Below are positions 16,735 to 23,830 of a DNA stretch of 64,000 nucleotides, piece after piece. The first letter of the stretch is position 1. Each line of letters opens with the position of its first letter. Source of the DNA: JAIVJZ01 sp035645695 (GTDB taxonomy: Bacteria > Acidobacteriota > Blastocatellia > Pyrinomonadales > Pyrinomonadaceae); NCBI GenBank assembly GCA_035645695.1, contig DASQMC010000030.1:92666-156665 (forward strand). The letters run 5' to 3'. A program made the position numbers and the translations under genes. The notes beneath the pieces are model-generated. The model was not told where the DNA came from and did not search any database. It worked only from the letters and a program-made list of their open reading frames with translations.

Positions 16735-17244
16735 TCAGTGTTCCGGGAAGTCAGTGCGGCGGCGTCTCGGCGGCGGCCAGTGGGAGGTGCGCGTACGCAC
16801 CTGCGGGCGCAAACTCGTCGCGTAGATCAGAACCGCCTGCGCGATCAACTCGTCGACGAACAAATGCGTCCGCCGCAGAGCCTCGCGCAGTTCCCGAATA
16901 TCTCCCTCGGTGGCGCTTTTCACTTCGCGCCACAGAAAATCGTTTAATACGTCGCGTAAAATCATCAACTCGCGTGCCACTTCATCAATCAGACAGCCCT
17001 GTTGGAAACGAGCCTGCGAGTGCATCCGAAGGGAACGCACCGTTTCAGCGATTTCGCTGTCGAGCGCAGCGCTATCCAACACCTGCGCCAGTTCGTCGAA
17101 AATGTCGGGCAGATAGTCCACGAGTTGCTGGTAGGACAGGAGCGCGGGCAGGTCTGTGCGCCGATCCGTGTAGACGATATCGACGAACGCGCGCGCCAGC
17201 GCAGGCTCATGCTGTCGGAGCAGGACGGCGTAACGTTGGGGCAT
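16735..17244 (-). CDS. RsbRD N-terminal-domain-like protein
   Basis: This 169-residue all-helical protein has the pattern of the RsbRD N-terminal (RsbT co-antagonist) domain: LLRQHEPALARAFVDIVYTDRRTDLPALLSYQQLVDYLPDIFDEL, then EIAETVRSLRMHSQARFQQGCLIDEVARELMILRDVL. In other bacteria this domain is found on its own or fused to histidine kinases and STAS domains as a sensor module. Here it directly precedes a histidine kinase gene, so it probably delivers an input signal to it. The C-terminal tail is basic (RRRRTDFPEH). The start ATG at 17244 lies just after the GGAGA in the repeat-flanked spacer. Confidence 0.7.
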   Translation of the reverse strand: MPQRYAVLLRQHEPALARAFVDIVYTDRRTDLPALLSYQQLVDYLPDIFDELAQVLDSAALDSEIAETVRSLRMHSQARFQQGCLIDEVARELMILRDVLNDFLWREVKSATEGDIRELREALRRTHLFVDELIAQAVLIYATSLRPQVRTRTSHWPPPRRRRTDFPEH

Positions 17245-17253
17245 AGGAGAGAT

Positions 17254-17333
17254 AACGATGAAGTCGGAACGATGAACGATGAACGAAAGATAGTCGCTTT
17301 TCGTTCATCGTTCATCGTTCCGACTTCATCGTT
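17254..17333. repeat. Perfect long hairpin of AACGATG heptamers
   Basis: The arms at 17254-17288 and 17299-17333 are perfectly complementary over about 35 bp, with a 10-nt loop. The arm consists of AACGATG, AAGTCGG, AACGATG, AACGATG and AACG. The stop codon TGA of the upstream response-regulator gene (17326-17328) lies inside the right arm. Confidence 0.9.
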
Positions 17334-17715
17334 TTGCCAGTAGTTTCTTCAACAGAGCTTCCAATTCATCGAAGTCTATGGGTTTGGTGACGTATTCGTC
17401 GCAGCCCGCCGCGAGGGCGTCGGAGTGGAAATCGTTGGTGTCGTGCGCCGAGACGGCGACAATCGGGATGCGCGACAACCCGTCGAGCTCGCGTATGCGG
17501 CGCGTGGCGTCGAGGCCGTCGAGGCGCGGCAGGCTCAAATCCATCAGGATCAGGTCGGGACGGCTGCTCTCGGCTACATCGACGGCTTCTTTGCCGTCCA
17601 CCGCTTCCAGCACGCGATAACCGCTCATTTCCAGTAACCTCCTCATCATAAAGCGGTTATCGGCAAAATCTTCCACCACCAGGACAGTCAACTTAGCATT
17701 TCCGTTTTCTTCCAT
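17326..17715 (-). CDS. CheY-like single-domain response regulator
   Basis: This 129-residue stand-alone receiver has the acidic pair VVEDFADN, the phosphoacceptor D59 in LILMDLSLPRLDGLDATRRI, the switch region IVAVSAHD and the conserved Lys in CDEYVTKPIDFDELEALL. No output domain is present, so it acts by protein contact, perhaps as a phospho-relay intermediate for the kinase encoded downstream on the same strand. The last codons (KR and stop) run into the hairpin repeat. Confidence 0.88.
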   Translation of the reverse strand: MEENGNAKLTVLVVEDFADNRFMMRRLLEMSGYRVLEAVDGKEAVDVAESSRPDLILMDLSLPRLDGLDATRRIRELDGLSRIPIVAVSAHDTNDFHSDALAAGCDEYVTKPIDFDELEALLKKLLAKR

Positions 17716-17919
17716 TCACGCCCTTCCAGTCAACGAGGGTAAATAATTAAATTGCTCACGCCCGCCGCCGAACGTATCACTAGCAAACACTCGGATTTTT
17801 TGCTAAGATGCCGCATCGAAACGCAACACAAAAAACCGCATCGTTCGGGTTCAATTCGCATGGAGGGAGCGGCCTAACGTTCCCCGCAAACCGGCCGAAG
17901 CACCCGACGGGCGAGCCTT

Positions 17920-18606
17920 GTGAGCAAAATGAAGCCGATAAAAGCGACTACACACGACGCCGACGCCCTTATTGAATTGGGGCGAGCCTCCGTGCAGATC
18001 GTCCACGACCTGAAAAATCAGGTTAACGGTCTCAAACTCTATGCCACGTTTTTGCGCAAGCGCATGGAGAAGGGCGAACGCCCCGCCGACGAACTCGAAA
18101 CCATCAACAAGATCATGAACGGGCTCGAACGCGCCGCCGCCGACATGAACACGCTCGTACGCTTCGGCCGCCCGCTCGAACTCCAACAGAAGTCCGGCCT
18201 CGACCTCGCCGCCCTGCTCGCCGCCGCCACCGAAGGCGACTTCGCCCCCCAGACCGGGGGCGACGGCGGCGGCGCGTACCACGGCGACTTCGACGCGCCG
18301 CTTCTCTCCGACGCGCTTAAGAACATCCACGCGAGCGCGCGCCAGCTTGCGCCGAAAGACGCCTCGCCGGACATCAACCTGCGCCGGGCGGACGCCGGGG
18401 CGACGAACGGGGCGACACCTTTCGCCCTCATCGAGTGGCGCGGCATCAATGCCGCGGGCGACGACGACATTTTCAACAGTTTCAACGGGGGCGCGGGTTT
18501 GCGCCTCGCGCTCGCCGCCAAAGTTATACACGCGCACGGCGGCGCGGTCGAACAGGCTTCGGACGCTCTGGGCGTCCGGCTGCCGCTTAGAAAGGATGAG
18601 GGATGA
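17920..18606 (+). CDS. Degenerate histidine kinase, partner of NtrC-type regulator
   Basis: This 228-residue protein resembles a cytoplasmic histidine kinase core but is shrunken. The H-box-like motif is VQIVHDLKNQVNGLKLYATFL (His about residue 28), followed by a dimerisation helix. The ATPase part is reduced: the N-box position reads LKNIHASARQL, without the usual Asn-Ala pair, no DxGxG box is visible, and only a G2-like GGAGLRLALAAKVIHAHGGAV remains. It may therefore be a scaffold, phosphatase or phosphotransfer protein rather than an active kinase. The start is GTG 17920 or ATG 17929. It lies just upstream of the sigma-54 activator gene in the same direction. Confidence 0.7.
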   Translation: MSKMKPIKATTHDADALIELGRASVQIVHDLKNQVNGLKLYATFLRKRMEKGERPADELETINKIMNGLERAAADMNTLVRFGRPLELQQKSGLDLAALLAAATEGDFAPQTGGDGGGAYHGDFDAPLLSDALKNIHASARQLAPKDASPDINLRRADAGATNGATPFALIEWRGINAAGDDDIFNSFNGGAGLRLALAAKVIHAHGGAVEQASDALGVRLPLRKDEG

Positions 18607-18690
18607 GGGATGAGGGATGAATCAGGAAAGCACTCAAGAGATTGAATGCTTTCTTTCATCCCTCATCCCTCATCCCTCATCCCTCATTTT
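18595..18690. repeat. Heptamer inverted-repeat hairpin (GATGAGG units)
   Basis: The left arm is GATGAGG repeated four times and the right arm is TCATCCC repeated. AGGAAAGCA and TGCTTTC extend the stem around a central loop of about 14 nt. The TGA stop of the upstream gene is embedded in the first unit. The right arm ends in a T run (18687-18691), so the element can act as an intrinsic terminator or attenuator before the NtrC-type gene. Confidence 0.88.
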
Positions 18691-18708
18691 TACCGAGGAG
18701 AGCAACAG

Positions 18709-20097
18709 GTGGATCGTAAAGACGTACGCATTTTGGTGGTTGACGACGAGGCCATGATGGCCGACTCGCTCAAGCAGAATCTGGTTGAGGAAGGCTACAC
18801 GGTGGACACGGCTCTGACGGGCGCGGACGCCATCGAACTGTTCGACCGCGGCGGGCATCACGTGGCGATCTGCGACGTGCAATTGCCCGACATGGACGGC
18901 CTCGAAGTCCTGCGCCACATCAAGGACGCGCAACCGGCGACGGAAGTGATCGTGATGACCGGCTTCGGCACGGTGCAGCGCGCCATCGAAGCGACGAAGG
19001 CGGGCGCATTCTGGTTTCTCGAAAAGCCTTTCGAGTTCGAGGTTCTCCTGCCGCTCATCGAACGCGCCGTCCAGCACCGCGAGTTGATCGTGGAAACCGA
19101 GACGATGCGCCGCAACCTCTCGACGCGCACGGAGTATTTCAACATCATCGGCGCGTCGCGGCAGATGCAGCAGATCTACGAGACCATCGAATCGGTCGCC
19201 AAGTCCGACGCCAACGTCCTGATCGTCGGCGAATCGGGCACGGGCAAAGAGTTGATCGCAAACGCCATCCACTACAACTCCCTGCGCGTCAAAAAACCTT
19301 TCATCAAGGTTAACTGCGCCGCGCTTCCCAAGGAATTGATCGAATCGGAACTCTTCGGCCACACCAAGGGCGCATTCACCGGCGCGCACGCCGACAAGGA
19401 CGGCCTCATCCAACACGCGGCGGGCGGCTCGCTGCTGCTTGACGAGATCGCCGAGATGCCCGTCGAGTTGCAACCCAAACTCCTGCGCGTGCTGCAAGAG
19501 CGCAGCTACCGCAAGATCGGTTCGGAGCGCACTTACGCCGTGGACTTCCGGCTCATCTCCTCGACCAATCGCCCGCCCGCCGACGCCATCCGCGACGGGT
19601 TGCTGCGCGACGATCTCTTCTACCGCATCTCGACCATCACGATCCACGTGCCGCCGCTTCGCGAACGCACCGAAGACATCCAACTGCTCGCCGAGCACTT
19701 CTTCAAGATGTACGCGCGCAAGTATCAACGCCCGATCACGGGCATCTCGCAGGCCGCTTACCAACGCCTCTTCTCGCACGGCTGGCCGGGCAACGTGCGC
19801 GAGTTGCAGAACGTTTTGGAGCGCGCCGTGCTGCTGGCGAAAGCCAACAAGATCGAGCCGGTTGACCTGCCCTTTGAAAACGGCAACGTGCCGGAGCGCG
19901 CCGCGCAGGGCGCGGCATGGGACGTGCCGCCCAACCTCACGCTCGAAGAGATCGAAAAACTCGTCATCGAAAAGACGCTCCAACGCACCGGCGGCAACAA
20001 GCAGGCCGCGGCCAACCTGCTCGGCATCTACCGCCCGCGCCTCTACTCGAAGATCAGGAAGTACAACATAGACATCGCGGGACTCGTCACGCCCTGA
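18709..20097 (+). CDS. NtrC-family sigma-54 response regulator
   Basis: This sigma-54-dependent activator is paired with the degenerate kinase just upstream. The receiver has VVDDEA and phosphoacceptor D56 in ICDVQLPDMDG. The AAA+ domain has Walker A GESGTGKE, the GAFTGA loop and SLLLDEIAEMP. The C-terminal Fis-type helix-turn-helix reads GGNKQAAANLLGIYRPRLYSKI. The GTG at 18709 is taken as the start because GAGGAG lies 8 nt upstream and residues before it are encoded by the repeat (FIPHPSSLIPH). It is about 45% alike by eye to the PilR-type protein at 2218 but belongs to a different system. Its target promoters are not evident. Confidence 0.88.
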   Translation: MDRKDVRILVVDDEAMMADSLKQNLVEEGYTVDTALTGADAIELFDRGGHHVAICDVQLPDMDGLEVLRHIKDAQPATEVIVMTGFGTVQRAIEATKAGAFWFLEKPFEFEVLLPLIERAVQHRELIVETETMRRNLSTRTEYFNIIGASRQMQQIYETIESVAKSDANVLIVGESGTGKELIANAIHYNSLRVKKPFIKVNCAALPKELIESELFGHTKGAFTGAHADKDGLIQHAAGGSLLLDEIAEMPVELQPKLLRVLQERSYRKIGSERTYAVDFRLISSTNRPPADAIRDGLLRDDLFYRISTITIHVPPLRERTEDIQLLAEHFFKMYARKYQRPITGISQAAYQRLFSHGWPGNVRELQNVLERAVLLAKANKIEPVDLPFENGNVPERAAQGAAWDVPPNLTLEEIEKLVIEKTLQRTGGNKQAAANLLGIYRPRLYSKIRKYNIDIAGLVTP

Positions 20098-20103
20098 AAG
20101 AGA

Positions 20104-20292
20104 TGGGAAAGGGGTAAGGGGTAAAGGTTTAGAAGAAACGGGGAAAGGGGTAAGGGGTAAAGGTTAAAGGGAAAGACAAAAGCGGGGCGCAGCCATTCGA
20201 TGCTGCGCCCCGCTTTTTCCTGTGGCTTTCTACCTTTTCCCTTTACCCCTTACCCCTTTCCCCGTTTCTTCTAAACCTTGCCCTTTCCCCTT
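20104..20292. repeat. Very long hairpin of GGGGTAA-type units
   Basis: The left arm (about 20104-20176) has GGGGTAA, GGGGTAA and AGGTTTA with an AGAAGAAACGGGGAAA segment. The right arm (about 20230-20292) is the reverse complement, including the same TTTCTTCT segment. The stem can exceed 50 bp. A short, strong terminator hairpin sits exactly in the loop. It lies between convergent genes. Confidence 0.88.
20178..20218. terminator. Bidirectional intrinsic terminator
   Basis: AAAAGCGGGGCGCAGC and GCTGCGCCCCGCTTTTT form a 16-bp stem with a 7-nt loop, flanked by A and T runs on the two sides. It serves the NtrC-type gene on the plus strand and queD on the minus strand. Confidence 0.9.
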
Positions 20293-20296
20293 CTTA

Positions 20297-20680
20297 CTAA
20301 TCCACCTGATAAGTCGCTACGCTCGTCGGGGTTTCGTAGCAGCGGACTTTGTAGACCTGCACGCGCGCGTCGCCGACGCGGGCGGCGACGCGTTCAAGGA
20401 TGTAGCGCGCGAGGTTTTCGGCCGAGGGGTTAAGTTCGGCGTCGAAGGGCGGCAGTTCGTTGATGTTGCGATGGTCGAGATACGCGACGATGTCGTCGGC
20501 GGCCGTTTTCAGTTCGCCGAAATCCACGAGCAGGCCGATGTGGTCGAGTTCGCGCCCGCGCGCGAAGATTTCGATTTTGTAGTTATGCCCGTGCAGGTTC
20601 TCGCACTTCCCCTTGTAGCCGCGCAACTGGTGCGCGCTCGAAAAGTTGCGCTCGATCATCACTTCAAACATTCCGCTCAT
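20297..20680 (-). CDS. queD: 6-carboxy-tetrahydropterin synthase (QueD)
   Basis: This enzyme converts dihydroneopterin triphosphate to 6-carboxy-5,6,7,8-tetrahydropterin in queuosine (7-deazaguanine) synthesis. The zinc-binding His pattern is visible: FSSAHQL near the N-terminus and CENLHGHNYKIEI (LHGHNY). The active-site motif CYETPTSVATY is at the C-terminus, and LDHRNINEL is also conserved. The 127-aa length is normal. The start at 20680 (MSGMFEVMIERNF) is preferred to the longer frame; the third Met (MFEVMIE) is also possible. No other queuosine genes are in the window. Confidence 0.88.
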   Translation of the reverse strand: MSGMFEVMIERNFSSAHQLRGYKGKCENLHGHNYKIEIFARGRELDHIGLLVDFGELKTAADDIVAYLDHRNINELPPFDAELNPSAENLARYILERVAARVGDARVQVYKVRCYETPTSVATYQVD

Positions 20681-20755
20681 GCTCGCTACAGTCCCTCTGT
20701 TCCCTTGACTCAATCGTACCGCGCGGCGCGCGCCGCAACGGCGATCCTATGAATT

Positions 20756-20971
20756 TCACTGGTTCTCTTCCATCTTCTTCCTCAAACTAAGCGGGCGCAT
20801 ATCCGTCCAGACTTCCTTGATGTAGTCGAGGCATTCTTGTTTCGTCCCAGACTTGCCCGCGTCGTTCCAACCGAGCGCGTTTTCGCGGTCGGCCGGCCAG
20901 ATGGAATATTGCTCCTCGTGATTCACGACCACTTTGTAGATCGTTGTGTCTTCTTGTTCGTCTCTGCTCAT
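20756..20971 (-). CDS. MbtH-like protein
   Basis: This 71-residue protein matches the MbtH family, small chaperone-like activators of adenylation domains in nonribosomal peptide synthetases. Diagnostic residues are YKVVVNHEEQYSIWPADRE, LGWNDAGKSGTKQECLDYI and VWTDMRPLSLR, with the invariant tryptophans at about residues 26, 36 and 57. The ATG at 20971 has GGAGG 4 nt upstream; the longer frame to 21058 overlaps the helicase gene and is rejected. No synthetase gene is present nearby, so it is an orphan in this window. Confidence 0.9.
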   Translation of the reverse strand: MSRDEQEDTTIYKVVVNHEEQYSIWPADRENALGWNDAGKSGTKQECLDYIKEVWTDMRPLSLRKKMEENQ

Positions 20972-21029
20972 ATTGCCTCCGAAGTCCAAAAGTTTGTGGG
21001 TAGAACTTTGTCCAACGTCGCCGCCCATA

Positions 21030-23003
21030 TCATCTAACAACCGCCTCCGTTTCATCAAACACGCGCGCCACTTCCGCGAGGTCGGAAGTGACGCGACAGG
21101 GCGGCAGACTCTTGATGAACTGCCGCCCGTAGCCCTGCGTCCTGAGGCGCGGGTCGAGCACGGAGAGCACGCCCCGGTCGGTCGCGCTGCGGATCAAACG
21201 CCCCAATCCCTGCTTCAAACTGATGATCGCCTGCGGCACGCTGTACTCGTAGAAACTCGAACCGCCCGCATCTTCGATGAAACGCTGCCGCGCGGCGACG
21301 ATTGGATCGCTCGGCACGGCGAACGGCAGCTTGTCGATGATGACGCACGAGAGCGCGTCGCCGCGCACGTCAACGCCCTGCCAGAAACTCGAAGTGGCGA
21401 AGAGCACGGCGTTAGGCGTCGTGCGGAAGCGGTCGAGCAGCCCCGTCTTCGAGGCCGTGCCCTGCATGAGGCAGGGGAAATCAACCTGCGGCGCAACGCG
21501 TTCGTAGAGCGAGCGCATGCCGCTCAAACTCGTCGAGAGCACGAAGGCGCGCCCGCGCGTCACTTCGAGTATGCGCAGGACTTCGGCCGCCGCCGCCTCG
21601 GCCCACTGCGGCGAACTCGGCACGGGCATACGCGGCGGCAGGTACAGCACCGACTGGTTTTGATAATCGTAACTCGAAGGCGCGACGAGTTCGTCGGTCT
21701 TCTCATCATTCAGGCCGAGCCGCTCGCGCGCGAAAGTGAAGTTGCCCGCGCTCGCCAGCGTCGCCGATGTCATCACGACCGTCTCGACGCGCTCGAACAA
21801 CTTGTCCTGCAAGAGGGTCGAGACATCAATCGGCGACGCGCGCAGGAACATCCCGCGCCCGCGACGCTCCATCCAGTAGACGTAACGCTTGTCGTCTCCG
21901 GCGACGATGAACTCCAACCCGAAACGCACTTCGCGTATGCGCCGGACGATCTGCTCCACTTCGGGCGACTGCTCGCGCAGCGCGTCGAGCGTCGTCTCCA
22001 TGCGGTTCAATGCGCCGTCGAGACTGAGATAGGCGTCGCCGAGCGCGGTCGCTTCTATTTCGCCGCGCGCGTTCTTGCGCGCAAACGTGCCGGGCACGAT
22101 GGGCGCGCGTCCCTCTTCGCCGCGCGTCTCTTGAAAGCCCTGCCAGAAGCGTTCGCCGAAGCGCGCGACGCGCCCGCCCGCGCGCGTCAGTTCCTTGTTC
22201 GCGTCCGCATCGGTGATGGGCAACAGTTGCAGGTCGCGCAGCAAATCTTCGACCTGATAGCTAGACACCTGATGCCCGAAATATTCCGCCGCCACGTCTT
22301 CAATCGCGTGCGCCTCGTCGAAGATGACCGCGCCGTAATCGGGTAAGACCTGCCCGTATTCGCCGCCGCGAAGCGCGAGGTCTGCGAAGAAGAGGTGATG
22401 GTTGACGATGACGATGTCGGCATCCTGCGCGCGCTGGCGCATACGCGTGATGAAGCAGGGGTCGTAGTCGGGACACTTCTGCCCCAGGCAGATTTCCGAG
22501 CGCGCGTCTATGTGACGCCAGAAGGAGAGGTTTTCGGGAAGTTGCACAAGCTCGGCGCGGTCGCCGGTCTGCGAGTCGCGCGCCCAGCGCCTGACTTCGT
22601 CGAAGTAGTCCACGTCGTCGAGGCCGTCGAGCACGGGCGCGCTCTCGGCGCGCTTGATGCGCTGGAGGCAGGCGTAGTTGTTGCGCCCCTTCATGTATGA
22701 GGCGGTGAACTTCTTCGGCAGCACGCGTTGAAGAAAGGGGATGTCTTTCTCCATCAACTGCTCTTGCAGGTTCTTCGTGCCCGTCGAGATGATGACGCGC
22801 TCGCCGCGCGCGGTGGCCGCCGCAATGGCGGGGACGAGATAGGCGAGCGTCTTGCCCGTGCCCGTGCCCGCCTCGACGAGCAGGTGGCGTCGATCCTCGA
22901 AGGCGCGCAGCACGGCCTCGGCCATCTGTATCTGGCCGGGGCGAAATTCGTAATCGGGATGTGCGCGCGCGATCAAACCGCCGCGCCCGAAAATCTCTTC
23001 CAT
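21030..23003 (-). CDS. dinG: DinG/XPD-type ATP-dependent DNA helicase
   Basis: This superfamily 2 iron-sulfur helicase of the DinG/YoaA type is involved in DNA repair and resolution of unusual structures. Walker A is EAGTGTGKT (about 44-52), and the DEAH box is VIFDEAHAIED (about 229-232). Four cysteines at about 112, 172, 177 and 183 are spaced as an Fe-S domain inserted in helicase domain 1 (YACLQRI and CLGQKCPDYDPC). Motif VI is QGLGRLIRS near the C-terminus. The 657-aa length is typical of DinG. Which paralogue (dinG or yoaA) it corresponds to is not resolvable here. Confidence 0.88.
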   Translation of the reverse strand: MEEIFGRGGLIARAHPDYEFRPGQIQMAEAVLRAFEDRRHLLVEAGTGTGKTLAYLVPAIAAATARGERVIISTGTKNLQEQLMEKDIPFLQRVLPKKFTASYMKGRNNYACLQRIKRAESAPVLDGLDDVDYFDEVRRWARDSQTGDRAELVQLPENLSFWRHIDARSEICLGQKCPDYDPCFITRMRQRAQDADIVIVNHHLFFADLALRGGEYGQVLPDYGAVIFDEAHAIEDVAAEYFGHQVSSYQVEDLLRDLQLLPITDADANKELTRAGGRVARFGERFWQGFQETRGEEGRAPIVPGTFARKNARGEIEATALGDAYLSLDGALNRMETTLDALREQSPEVEQIVRRIREVRFGLEFIVAGDDKRYVYWMERRGRGMFLRASPIDVSTLLQDKLFERVETVVMTSATLASAGNFTFARERLGLNDEKTDELVAPSSYDYQNQSVLYLPPRMPVPSSPQWAEAAAAEVLRILEVTRGRAFVLSTSLSGMRSLYERVAPQVDFPCLMQGTASKTGLLDRFRTTPNAVLFATSSFWQGVDVRGDALSCVIIDKLPFAVPSDPIVAARQRFIEDAGGSSFYEYSVPQAIISLKQGLGRLIRSATDRGVLSVLDPRLRTQGYGRQFIKSLPPCRVTSDLAEVARVFDETEAVVR

Positions 23004-23050
23004 ACTTTTAAATTGCTGCGAGAGCCTTCGTTACCGGGGCGAACGCCGAA

Positions 23051-23722
23051 CTAACGTCGCCGGTTGACGCGCAACGAGTCGAAGAACAAGATGCGGTCGG
23101 CGTCCGTCGCCGGGTCGCTCCAAAAAGACAACACAGCATAGGCTCGCGCCCCGTCATAGACCAACCGGACGCGCCCCGTCATCGTGTCGTATGTGAAATC
23201 CTGTTCATAACCGGCCAGCCCGGCCGCCGTCACCGCCCGTTGCTCCAACATAGAGAACTGCGCGGTCTGGCCTCTCTCGTTCATCGTCGTCTGAAACCCC
23301 TCGGCGAAGCCTTTGACGAACGACTCGAAGAAGGTGCGCTTCATCGCATCGTTCATAACTTCGGCGGGCAGGTCGTCGATGTAAGTCGCGCCGTAGAGAC
23401 CGGACGCGCCGAGGCTCATGTAATTTCTAACGGTCACCGCCAGCTTCGGGGTGAGGCTCATGCGCTCCTGACTGCCGCCCGGTTCGGCGGGCAGGAGCAG
23501 GCTGAATCGCGTCGGGTTGCCGATCTCGTAACGCGTCCAGCCTTCCGGGGCGAGTTTGTCCACGACGGGTCGTGCCGCAAGCTGCACGGCGGGCTGAGTC
23601 GCGGCGGCGGGAGGCGGCGACGTTTTGCGGCGCGTGCCTTGTGCCGAAGCGGGGACAATTGCGAACGCCAGCGCGCACAGGAGCGCGAGGGATAACAGGG
23701 GGAACTTCGGAATTGTTTTCAT
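23051..23722 (-). CDS. Secreted protein of unknown function
   Basis: This 223-residue protein has a Sec signal peptide (MKTIPKFPLLSLALLCALAFAIVPASAQ). A Pro/Thr-rich linker and a domain with YEIGNPTRFSLLLPAEPGG, YGATYIDDLPAEVMND and VRLVYDGARAYAVLSFW follow. The fold looks like a mixed alpha/beta lipoprotein-type domain, but I cannot name the family. GAGGA lies 6 nt before the ATG at 23722, which also removes a spurious 18-residue extension. It follows dinG's upstream side with a 47-bp gap, in the same direction. Confidence 0.65.
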   Translation of the reverse strand: MKTIPKFPLLSLALLCALAFAIVPASAQGTRRKTSPPPAAATQPAVQLAARPVVDKLAPEGWTRYEIGNPTRFSLLLPAEPGGSQERMSLTPKLAVTVRNYMSLGASGLYGATYIDDLPAEVMNDAMKRTFFESFVKGFAEGFQTTMNERGQTAQFSMLEQRAVTAAGLAGYEQDFTYDTMTGRVRLVYDGARAYAVLSFWSDPATDADRILFFDSLRVNRRR

Positions 23723-23830
23723 TGGTAGTCCTCGAATGTCGCGTCGCACCCGGCGTCGGGATACCGGCGACCGCAAACGCGTTAGTTTAGATGCCGCGCG
23801 CGGCGCGATAATTTCCCCGCGCCGCCCGGT

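Noticed and set aside
17254..17333. Integron attC site or phage att site
   Set aside because: The hairpin is a simple tandem heptamer structure, with no integrase gene and no attC-type R boxes.
18670..19983. Long minus-strand open frame opposite the NtrC-type gene
   Set aside because: The sense strand holds an unmistakable sigma-54 activator; the antisense product is low complexity.
20297..20800. PreQ1 riboswitch upstream of queD
   Set aside because: No pseudoknot-like C-rich loop with the expected A-rich tail was recognisable upstream of the start.
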